A stretch of 14,943 bases of DNA. Source: JAHRAH01 sp051009015. Its GTDB lineage: Bacteria; Pseudomonadota; Gammaproteobacteria; Tethybacterales; Persebacteraceae. The position numbers and the translations under genes are program-made. The notes under the pieces are model-generated. The model did not search any database. It was not told where the DNA came from and worked only from the letters and a program-made list of their open reading frames with translations. The stretch spans positions 1 through 14,943 of the forward strand of contig JBPCWZ010000117.1 of the NCBI GenBank assembly GCA_051009015.1. The letters run 5' to 3'. The number at the start of each line of letters is the position of its first letter. Positions within the stretch are counted from its first letter, which is position 1. Shown piece after piece: positions 1-5,562 of this stretch.

Positions 1-12
1 CAAACAACCGTC

Positions 13-32
13 ATTCCCGCGAAAGCGGGAAT
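13..32. repeat. dRS3-like 20-bp palindrome
   Basis: The sequence ATTCCCGCGAAAGCGGGAAT is an 8-bp perfect stem with a GAAA loop. It fits the neisserial dRS3 pattern (ATTCCC, eight bases, GGGAAT), and similar units occur between genes in many proteobacteria. This outermost left copy has the opposite orientation to the other two in the left cluster. Confidence 0.85.
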
Positions 33-164
33 CCAAACCCTTGTCATTTGTCTATTTGCGCGATAGCGCAAACGGCGACTTGTCGCCGCAAATGGCAAAC
101 CGCAGAGTGCGCAAAGCGCACTCATAACTAAAGCCCCGAAGGGGCGCCCTTGCGGGCGCGTTGG

Positions 165-184
165 ATTCCCGCTTTCGCGGGAAT
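165..184. repeat. dRS3-like 20-bp palindrome
   Basis: The same 20-mer is read here as ATTCCCGCTTTCGCGGGAAT on the plus strand, so an RNA leaving fabG (minus strand) would carry the GAAA-loop form. A half site (GCGGGAAT, about 195-202) follows. Confidence 0.85.
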
Positions 185-465
185 GACGGGGGAGGCGGGA
201 ATCTCCTTTATGTCATAGCCCTGAAAGGGCGTCCTGTTCACAGCACGGGGCAACGCCCCGTGACGGCATTTACCCATATATCAAGCCCTGAAGGGGCGTC
301 CCGTTCTTTTGCAGGGCAAAGCCCGGCAAAAACCATCAATACAATAGCATCAATCCCCCGCCCCCTTTTATCATCACCGCCGGTTATGACAAATCGCCGC
401 CATTGTTTTCGGTCGCCCTTTCAGGGCTTTTATAACGCGCCGCTATCGCGGCGATGGTTTAGGAG

Positions 466-485
466 ATTCCCGCTTTCGCGGGAAT
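466..485. repeat. dRS3-like 20-bp palindrome, first after fabG
   Basis: This is the first full palindrome downstream of the fabG stop codon, about 75 bases away. It is flanked by CTCCTAAACCATCGCCGC-type sequence (on the minus strand) that also flanks the copy at 14455-14474. Confidence 0.85.
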
Positions 486-542
486 GACGAGGGGGCGGGA
501 ATGACGGGGTGGGCGGGAATGACGGGATGGGCGGAAATGACG
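478..542. repeat. Half-dRS3 tandem array
   Basis: GCGGGAATGACG, the right arm of the dRS3-like palindrome, is repeated at 478, 495, 513 and 531 (the last with one change). The spacing is 17-18 bases and the G-rich linkers vary. Only the first unit has its partner arm. The mirror-image array is at 14398-14462. Confidence 0.8.
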
Positions 543-549
543 AAAGGGA

Positions 550-915
550 GCGGGATTGTCAGCCCATTGTTAAGCCGCCGTTTATGTGCAGGGTTTGTCC
601 CGTAATGTAGGCGGATGCGGGGGATGACAGGAACAGGGCGGCGGCGGCGATTTCCTGCGGGGTTGCCATTCTCCCCAGCGGAATGGTTTGCAAAAAATGA
701 GCGCGGACTTTTTCCGGCAACTTTGCCGTCATTTGCGTATCAACAAAGCCGGGGGCGATGATGTTTGCCGTTATGCCGCGCGGGGCGACTTCGCGGGCGA
801 TGGCGCGAAACATTCCTTCCATTCCCGCTTTTGACGCGCAATAGTTTGCCTGACCGGCATTGCCAAGATGGGCGACAACCGATGATATCCCTATCAAACG
901 CCCGCGCCGCTGCTT
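550..915 (-). repeat. Inverted-repeat arm A (3' end of intact fabG)
   Basis: This segment is the reverse complement of 5189-5554 without gaps (paired positions sum to 6104). By eye I count 8 mismatches in 366 bases, all at third codon positions and all silent. The match ends 9 bases beyond the fabG stop codon. At the other end it stops at fabG codon 133. Confidence 0.9.
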
Positions 916-1311
916 CAGCATTGCCGCAACAGCAGACCGCGCCAGATAAAACGCGCCGGTCAAATTCGTTTGCACAACCCGCTGCCAATCGTCATCTTTC
1001 ATTCGCATTAACAAGCCGTCATTTGTTATCCCGGCATTGCACACCACAATATCCGGCGCGTCAAACTTGTCCGCCGCCGCCGCATATAACTTCCGCGCAC
1101 TTGCAGCATCCGCCGCATCATAAACAACCCCCGCGCCGCAAAAGCCGCCAGCCGCCGCCGCTTTGTCTATCATCTCTGCGCCTTCCGCCGTCGTCGCCGT
1201 GCCGACAACCGCCGCGCCGGATTCTCCGAGCAGTTGATATATCGCCGCGCCGATGCCGCGGCTTGCGCCGGTTATCAGGGCGGTATTGCCCTCTAATATT
1301 TTCGTCGTCAT
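559..1311 (-). CDS. fabG: 3-oxoacyl-ACP reductase FabG
   Basis: This short-chain dehydrogenase/reductase of 250 aa has the usual FabG length. It reduces 3-oxoacyl-ACP to 3-hydroxyacyl-ACP with NADPH in cytoplasmic fatty-acid elongation. Seen: nucleotide-binding TGASRGIG (residues 14-21), CNAG (91-94), NLTG with Asn116, catalytic Ser143/144, Tyr157 and Lys161 (YCASK), the APGFVDTQMT segment after the active site, and the C-terminal INGG typical of the family. I chose the ATG at 1311 because GGAGG (1320-1324) lies 8 bases upstream and because ATGA overlaps the aroE stop codon. An in-frame ATG at 1326 inside aroE is less likely. It is the last gene of the mlaA-to-fabG operon; no acpP or other fab gene is adjacent. 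Another SDR substrate cannot be fully excluded. Its last 118 codons are duplicated in inverted orientation at 5189-5545. Confidence 0.93.
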   Translation of the reverse strand: MTTKILEGNTALITGASRGIGAAIYQLLGESGAAVVGTATTAEGAEMIDKAAAAGGFCGAGVVYDAADAASARKLYAAAADKFDAPDIVVCNAGITNDGLLMRMKDDDWQRVVQTNLTGAFYLARSAVAAMLKQRRGRLIGISSVVAHLGNAGQANYCASKAGMEGMFRAIAREVAPRGITANIIAPGFVDTQMTAKLPEKVRAHFLQTIPLGRMATPQEIAAAALFLSSPASAYITGQTLHINGGLTMG

Positions 1312-2177
1312 GTTTCTTTCCTCCAATGATTATCGGTTATCCGGCGCAAAATATCAATGCTGGCGGATGTTGTCGGATATTTTCGCATCCACAAGACAAA
1401 AGATGCCGCCGCCTGTTCCGCCAGCATTCCAACACCATCGGCGCCTTGTTTTGCCGCCTTTGCCATTGTCAAAAAAGGTTTTGCGCTTTTGCCATAACTC
1501 AAATCCAAAGCCAGCAATGCGCCGTCAAAAACTTCCGGCGGCAGGGGCGGCTTTTGCCCGCTTTGTCCGGCGGCGGTCGCATTGATAACAATATCAAACC
1601 GCCCGCAACATTTTGCCATTTGACATCCCTTGCATTCAATATCGCCGCCGTCATCGGCGACAACTTGTGCAAGTTGTTTCGCCTTTGTTTCATCGCGCGC
1701 GGCTATTTGCAAAAATGCGGGATGTTGTCCGGCAAGTGCCAAAGCCGCCGCCCGCGCCGCCCCGCCCGCTCCGGCAAGCAAAAGCCGCCGCCCTTGTATT
1801 GCAATACCCAGATGACGGCGGATATCGGCAACCAAAGCCGCGCCGTCTGTGTTATATGCGCTAATGCCGCCGTCTTTTCGCACCAATACATTGGCAGCCA
1901 TTGCCCTTTTGGCAAAATCACTCGCGCCGCCGCCTTTGGCGAGGGCAAAGTCCAAAGCATCTTTCTTGAAAGGCGCGGTGATATTCAAACCGGCGCCGCC
2001 TTTGGCAAAAAACGCCGCCAGAAAACTTTGGATAGTATCGCCGCCGGCTTCATAAATGCCATAGTGCATTTGGCATTGCGTCCTGCCGGCAAACCCTTTG
2101 TGCAGCCACGGCGATAAGGAATGCCGCGCCGGATTGCCGACAACGCCATATAACCCCGCTACTTCCGTCATCGTCAT
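1308..2177 (-). CDS. aroE: Shikimate dehydrogenase AroE
   Basis: The protein has 289 aa, slightly longer than the usual 270-280. It reduces 3-dehydroshikimate to shikimate with NADPH in aromatic amino-acid synthesis. Seen: shikimate-binding GNPARHSLSP (residues 14-23), NITAPFKK with catalytic Lys71, YNTDG with the catalytic partner Asp111, Rossmann loop GAGGAARAA (136-144), NATAAG, DLSYGK, and the C-terminal DGVGML.EQAA helix region. The start is set just after the RNB gene: its TAA (2179-2181) is one base away from the ATG at 2177; an alternative ATG is at 2171. No clear Shine-Dalgarno is visible, so translation is probably coupled to the RNB gene. The stop overlaps the fabG start as ATGA. 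RNB-aroE adjacency recurs in beta- and gammaproteobacteria (recalled, not checked). Confidence 0.93.
   Translation of the reverse strand: MTMTEVAGLYGVVGNPARHSLSPWLHKGFAGRTQCQMHYGIYEAGGDTIQSFLAAFFAKGGAGLNITAPFKKDALDFALAKGGGASDFAKRAMAANVLVRKDGGISAYNTDGAALVADIRRHLGIAIQGRRLLLAGAGGAARAAALALAGQHPAFLQIAARDETKAKQLAQVVADDGGDIECKGCQMAKCCGRFDIVINATAAGQSGQKPPLPPEVFDGALLALDLSYGKSAKPFLTMAKAAKQGADGVGMLAEQAAASFVLWMRKYPTTSASIDILRRITDNHWRKET
1320..1324 (-). promoter_or_regulatory. Ribosome binding site of fabG
   Basis: GGAGG on the minus strand lies 8 bases before the ATG at 1311, inside the end of aroE. It decides the fabG start in favour of 1311 over 1326. Confidence 0.75.
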
Positions 2178-2178
2178 A

Positions 2179-4068
2179 TTATTCCGCAGCCAACTCAAAC
2201 AATGCCAACTGCCGGAACAAATCCACCTTTGCCACACGCACGCGCACGCCCGACAAACGCCTGTCGGGTTGTTGTTTTGCCGCCCGCACAAGCCGCGCCG
2301 CCCGCGCCGAGTTTGCGACATCTTTGGTTTGCAACTTTCCCATCAGCGGGTATTCTTTCAGGCGAATGCGGCGTTTTTTGCCGTCCGCTTCCAACTCTCC
2401 TTCCAACACTCCCCCGTCCCGCTGCAAAGCACAAAGGGCATAGTGTCTTTCCACTATGCGCTGGTGTTGTTTTGCCCGCGCATAACGCCCGTCAAAAAGC
2501 GCCGCCAACTTCTTCCAATCTTTTATGCCGCCGTCGTCATAGCCGTAAAGCAGCGACAACAACAAACGCTGGTTTGCCATATCGGCATAACGGCGCAAAG
2601 GCGACGACAACCATGCATAATGCTCTTCGGCATTTTTATTATGCGTTTTTGTCATCCCGTCCCTCCGGTATAAACCCCCGCCGCTTTGGGCGATTCTCCC
2701 GCCCCATTGATGATTGACCAGCCGCATCATCGCTTCAACAACATAAGACGAAGGCGCGCGCGAACGCAAACAAACCGATGGCGGGTCAATGCCAAAAACC
2801 GCGTTTCTTTTGTCATTGCCATCGCGGCGGCTTTCGCCCTGCGGCATCGCGGCGGCAAAATCGCGCAATACTTCATACTGCATTGCAATATCCGGCGGCA
2901 GGGTTTCTTCCATTTGTTCGGGCGTATAAGCCGCCCGCAATGTCAGGGATTCCAACACCGTCGCCCCCGCCGAAAAGCCGCCTTCTCCCTTTTCGTCATT
3001 TTCGCCCGGGCGCGAAAAGTCAAAATAAGCCGAAAGCACCGGGCGCGCTTTGTCAAGTTGCAGGGAGTATTTGTCCAATGCCGCAGATGGCAACATCGGG
3101 CGTTTGCCGTCCGGAAAATACACCGAAGTCATTTTGGCAAAAGCCGCATTATCCGCCGCGCCGCCGCAAACTACGCCCAAAGCGGGCGCCGCTATGTGAA
3201 TGCCAATGCGCCATTTGCCGTCTTCGCATCGCTCGGCGCTGAATGCATCGTCTATCTCAAAAGTTCCGGCATCGTCTATGCTGAAAGCCGCCGCCGCCTT
3301 TGCCGCTTGCAAAACCGGCGCGCCGCTAATGCCGATATCTTCATCATTTTCGCCGCTTTCGGCATCGGCGGGCCATGCGCCGTCAAAAAGCACGCGCCAA
3401 TAATCGCGCGCATCTTTCAACAACCCGCGCGAACAAAAAAACCGCGCCATCATTTCCGGCGCGCCGCCCGCTACCTTTCGCACTGCGGCATATTCCGCGC
3501 TGTTGTTTGCCGCCCCCCGCAAAATAACATCGCGCGCCGATATTATCGCTTCGGGCGTTTCTCCGGCGCGCAGTTTGTCTATCAACATACTGCTTTTTTG
3601 CCGTATCGCCCGCTTGCCTTCCATATCCGCCAATGCCGATGCCAGGGCGGTATCGCTCGCCGGACGGAGTTTGCCGCGCCCGCGGTGAAAATATGCCGGA
3701 TGCGCCAAAGCCGTTTGCAAAACCGCCAAACGCCACGCCGCCCATGCCCCGCCATCGTCATCATTCGCGCCGCCGTTTGTTTGTTGCGCCAATGCCGCCA
3801 ACTCATCAACGCTTCGCTCCGCGCCATTCGCCGCAACTCGCAAAGTATCAATGTCCGCCGCATCCGCCAATGCTTTGGCTTTTTTGGCAATGTTGCTATC
3901 GTATTTTGGCAGCAACATCCACACCCGCTGACGCAGGACTTTTTGCCCGCCCTGCAGGCGGTAAGTGCGCTCGTTAACCTTTTCTACTTGCAATATCCGC
4001 AACTCGCCGCCGTCTTCATAAACCGCCCAATCCCGGCATTCATCGGCGGCGGCGGCATCTTCCGGCAT
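2179..4068 (-). CDS. RNB-domain exoribonuclease (RNase II/R family)
   Basis: The protein has 629 aa. RNB enzymes degrade single-stranded RNA 3' to 5' in the cytoplasm. Seen: a less conserved N-terminal part (1-250, probably cold-shock/OB-like plus a helical region), then the RNB acidic cluster SIDDAGTFEIDDAF (263-276), GIHIAAP (289-295), YFPDGKRPMLP (317-327), RSRAPSSYVVEAMM (435-448), and the hallmark SSPLRRYAD (488-496) with the catalytic Arg. The canonical cluster ends D-I-D-D; here it is E-I-D-D (Glu271), a conservative change at a metal ligand. I see no clear C-terminal S1 domain. The reading frame is open back through the tRNAs to 4197, but the first start clear of tRNA-His is ATG 4068. 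It has no Shine-Dalgarno and lies 13 bases after the mature tRNA end. I would not call it rnb or rnr. Confidence 0.85.
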   Translation of the reverse strand: MPEDAAAADECRDWAVYEDGGELRILQVEKVNERTYRLQGGQKVLRQRVWMLLPKYDSNIAKKAKALADAADIDTLRVAANGAERSVDELAALAQQTNGGANDDDGGAWAAWRLAVLQTALAHPAYFHRGRGKLRPASDTALASALADMEGKRAIRQKSSMLIDKLRAGETPEAIISARDVILRGAANNSAEYAAVRKVAGGAPEMMARFFCSRGLLKDARDYWRVLFDGAWPADAESGENDEDIGISGAPVLQAAKAAAAFSIDDAGTFEIDDAFSAERCEDGKWRIGIHIAAPALGVVCGGAADNAAFAKMTSVYFPDGKRPMLPSAALDKYSLQLDKARPVLSAYFDFSRPGENDEKGEGGFSAGATVLESLTLRAAYTPEQMEETLPPDIAMQYEVLRDFAAAMPQGESRRDGNDKRNAVFGIDPPSVCLRSRAPSSYVVEAMMRLVNHQWGGRIAQSGGGLYRRDGMTKTHNKNAEEHYAWLSSPLRRYADMANQRLLLSLLYGYDDGGIKDWKKLAALFDGRYARAKQHQRIVERHYALCALQRDGGVLEGELEADGKKRRIRLKEYPLMGKLQTKDVANSARAARLVRAAKQQPDRRLSGVRVRVAKVDLFRQLALFELAAE

Positions 4069-4081
4069 TTTCAAACACAGG

Positions 4082-4155
4082 GGTGGCTGATGGGACTCGA
4101 ACCCACGACAACCGGAATCACAATCCGGGGCTCTACCAACTGAGCTACAACCACC
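4082..4155 (-). tRNA. tRNA-His (GTG)
   Basis: A full cloverleaf is present: acceptor GTGGTTG/CAGCCAC, D-arm AGCTCAGTTGGTAGAGC, anticodon arm CCGGA-TTGTGAT-TCCGG with anticodon GTG, and T-arm GTGGGTTCGAGTCCCAT. The identity pair G-1 (4155) and C73 (4082) is encoded. The next bases read CCT, so CCA is not encoded. It is third and last in the tRNA cluster, 11 bases after tRNA-Arg. Confidence 0.97.
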
Positions 4156-4166
4156 ACAAAAATACG

Positions 4167-4240
4167 CGCGCCCGGCAGGACTCGAACCTGCAACCACCGG
4201 CTTAGAAGGCCGATGCTCTGTCCTGTTGAGCTACGGGCGC
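4167..4240 (-). tRNA. tRNA-Arg (TCT)
   Basis: Acceptor GCGCCCG/CGGGCGC with discriminator G, D-arm AGCTCAACAGGACAGAGC, anticodon arm TCGGC-CTTCTAA-GCCGG with anticodon TCT, and T-arm GCAGGTTCGAGTCCTGC. It decodes AGA/AGG. The bases after the discriminator are CGT, so CCA must be added after transcription. Confidence 0.97.
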
Positions 4241-4273
4241 AATCAAAGATGCCGTAGTAGCATCTCCATTCGG

Positions 4274-4347
4274 TCGGGGCGGCGAGATTCGAACTCGCGG
4301 CCTCTCGGCCCCAAACCAAGCGCGCTACCAGGCTGCGCCACGCCCCG
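4274..4347 (-). tRNA. tRNA-Pro (TGG)
   Basis: Acceptor CGGGGCG/CGCCCCG with discriminator A, anticodon arm CTTGG-TTTGGGG-CCGAG with anticodon TGG, and T-arm GCGAGTTCGAATCTCGC. The bases after the discriminator are CCG, so CCA is not encoded. It begins 16 bases after the mlaA stop codon with no evident terminator between, which suggests co-transcription. Confidence 0.97.
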
Positions 4348-4363
4348 TTTATAGTTTTTTTCA

Positions 4364-5116
4364 TCATTGCCGTGCGGGAAAAATCGCCGCCGCAACTTCC
4401 TCTTCGTCAAATTCGTCATCGTCAAAAGCATCATCGTCAAATGTCGCAATGCGCCGTTTTTCTTCGTAAATGTCGCGAACAAAAACATACTCGTCAATGG
4501 CATCCGCCGCAATGTCGTCAAAAGCCAAAAACGAATGACGGCGATGCACACCCGACAAAACCGCCAAGCCGCTGCGCGCCGCAGGTTGCAGATAACTCGC
4601 CGGATCCAAATAAGAGTCCGCAACGCTGCCCGTTGCATCGGCAAAAGACGAAGGTCCCAACAGCGGCAAAACCAGATACGGCGTATTATCAAACCCGTAA
4701 TGGCGAAGTGTGCGCCCGAAATCCGCCCCCTCCGCTTGCGACAAGCCGACGGGCGATGCGATATCAAACAAACCGCCGATGCCGCCCGTGGAATTGACAA
4801 CAAAACGCCCGGCGGAGTGAAGCGCATCGGCGCCGCGCAACTGCAAAACGCCATTAACCACATTGCGCGGCTCTTGCAAGTTGTCAAAAAAGTTGCCCGC
4901 TCCGGTGCGCATGATTTGCGGCACATAGCCGTATCCCTTCGCCAGCGGTTTGAGAATCCACGAATCGGCTTTTTGATTGAAGCCGTAGATGACGCGATTG
5001 ACCGGTTCCAGCGGGTCATAAGCGCCGTCATCGGCAAACGACCACTCCTTCGGCGCGCAACCGCCGCCAGCCAGCGCCGCCGACAAACAAAGCCAAAATA
5101 CAATAGCGCGATGCAT
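4364..5116 (-). CDS. mlaA: MlaA-family outer-membrane phospholipid lipoprotein (VacJ)
   Basis: The protein has 250 aa. MlaA sits in the outer membrane and removes misplaced phospholipids from the outer leaflet, passing them to the periplasmic MlaC and the inner-membrane MlaFEDB transporter. Seen: a lipoprotein signal peptide with lipobox LAGGGC (Cys20), the family signature DPLEPVNRVIYGFNQKAD, KPLAKGYGYVP, the segment FDIASPVGLSQAEGADFGRTL, and GPSSFADATG. The C-terminus ends in an acidic stretch (DDDAFDDDEFDEEE) not needed for the fold. No other mla gene is in the window. The ATG at 5116 is preferred; an in-frame TTG lies 6 bases earlier. There is no Shine-Dalgarno, and the -10 box ends 6 bases before the ATG, so the mRNA may be leaderless. 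It is the first gene of the tRNA-RNB-aroE-fabG unit. Confidence 0.92.
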   Translation of the reverse strand: MHRAIVFWLCLSAALAGGGCAPKEWSFADDGAYDPLEPVNRVIYGFNQKADSWILKPLAKGYGYVPQIMRTGAGNFFDNLQEPRNVVNGVLQLRGADALHSAGRFVVNSTGGIGGLFDIASPVGLSQAEGADFGRTLRHYGFDNTPYLVLPLLGPSSFADATGSVADSYLDPASYLQPAARSGLAVLSGVHRRHSFLAFDDIAADAIDEYVFVRDIYEEKRRIATFDDDAFDDDEFDEEEVAAAIFPARQ

Positions 5117-5122
5117 TGTCAA

Positions 5123-5128
5123 ATTATA
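5123..5128 (-). promoter_or_regulatory. -10 box upstream of mlaA operon
   Basis: A perfect TATAAT on the minus strand ends 6 bases before the mlaA ATG, placing the expected transcription start at or beside the A of the ATG. I see no good -35 at 16-18 bases. The box lies inside the segment bracketed by the fabG inverted arms. Confidence 0.5.
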
Positions 5129-5157
5129 CTACCCGCCGCCCGATATTGCCGCCAAAC

Positions 5158-5188
5158 TTCGGCAATGCTTAATTTCGGCAATACTTAA
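5158..5188. repeat. Short tandem repeat at the fabG-fragment junction
   Basis: TTCGGCAATGCTTAA (5158-5172) is followed by TTCGGCAATACTTAA (5174-5188), two 15-base units with one mismatch and one base between. They abut the first base of the fabG-homologous arm. Intact fabG at the corresponding place reads TGCGGCAATGCTGAAG, so the units may be a degraded trace of fabG sequence or a join scar. Confidence 0.7.
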
Positions 5189-5545
5189 AAGCAGCGGCGC
5201 GGGCGTTTGATAGGCATATCATCGGTTGTCGCCCATCTTGGCAATGCCGGTCAGGCAAACTATTGCGCGTCAAAAGCGGGAATGGAAGGAATGTTTCGCG
5301 CCATCGCCCGCGAAGTTGCCCCGCGCGGCATAACGGCAAACATCATCGCCCCCGGCTTTGTTGATACGCAAATGACGGCAAAGTTGCCGGAAAAAGTGCG
5401 CGCTCATTTTTTGCAAACCATTCCGCTCGGCAGAATGGCAACCCCGCAAGAAATAGCCGCCGCCGCCCTGTTCCTGTCATCCCCCGCATCCGCCTACATT
5501 ACGGGACAAACCCTGCACATAAACGGCGGATTAACAATGGGCTGA
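5189..5545 (+). pseudogene. Inverted partial copy of fabG (codons 133-250)
   Basis: The frame matches FabG from Lys133 to the stop codon, including the Tyr157/Lys161 active site, with 100% identical protein sequence. An in-frame TAA (5186-5188) precedes it. A TTG at 5207 could formally start 112 codons, but it has no Shine-Dalgarno and the product would lack the NADPH-binding fold, so I do not expect a functional enzyme. Nucleotide homology with 550-915 runs to 5554. The 8 differences from the intact gene are all silent. It sits between the mlaA promoter and the 3' end of the ankyrin gene, whose stop codon is 8 bases beyond the arm. It is best seen as a recombination arm or a recently duplicated gene end. 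Confidence 0.9.
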
Positions 5546-5562
5546 CAATCCCGCGCTTTGCT

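Larger units (their letters stand above)
1..558. repeat. Left hairpin-repeat cluster, non-coding
   Basis: No credible gene lies here; the stretch is a mosaic of short perfect palindromes. Those seen, left to right: dRS3-like 13-32; TTTGCGC/GCGCAAA with loop GATA (55-72); CGGCGA/TCGCCG (73-88); GAGTGCGC/GCGCACTC with loop AAA (105-123); GCCCC-GAA-GGGGC (133-145), overlapping GCGCCC/GGGCGC (144-159); dRS3-like 165-184; GCCCT-GAA-AGGGC (218-230); CACGGGGC-AAC-GCCCCGTG (244-262); a related AGCCC/GGGGC unit (about 284-296); TTTTGC.GGGC/GCCC.GCAAAA (307-331); CGCCGC/GCGGCG with loop TATC (438-453); dRS3-like 466-485; then half-site tandem repeats up to 542. About 340-415 holds little recognisable structure. 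The cluster lies at the 3' side of fabG. Read outward, its unit order resembles the cluster after the HD-GYP gene at the other end. Confidence 0.9.

Noticed and set aside
161..487. Open frame of 108 codons starting MDSRFRGNDG
   Set aside because: It is a translation of the dRS3-like repeats (the DSRFRGND peptide is a common artefact of such repeats) and has no ribosome site.
478..542. CRISPR-like array
   Set aside because: The units are only 12 bases with 5-6 base linkers, derive from one arm of the dRS3-like palindrome, and no cas gene is present.
765..2117. Long plus-strand open frame of 450 codons
   Set aside because: It runs antisense to fabG and aroE, is rich in Arg/Pro/Cys/His, and resembles no family. 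It is a shadow of GC-skewed codon use.
2686..4143. Plus-strand open frame of 485 codons opposite the RNB gene
   Set aside because: Antisense shadow of a clearly conserved RNB protein, running into the tRNA genes.
4069..4197. 43-residue N-terminal extension of the RNB protein
   Set aside because: These codons are the tRNA-His and tRNA-Arg genes read as protein.
4243..5103. Minus-strand open frame of 286 codons overlapping mlaA
   Set aside because: It is out of frame with mlaA, Arg-rich, and extends through tRNA-Pro.
5117..5122. Perfect TTGACA just before the mlaA ATG as a -35 box
   Set aside because: No -10 box lies 16-18 bases downstream, and the position would place the start inside mlaA. 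The TATAAT directly upstream fits better.
5207..5545. Functional truncated FabG of 112 residues
   Set aside because: It lacks the NADPH-binding half and has no ribosome site. Kept as a gene fragment or recombination arm instead.
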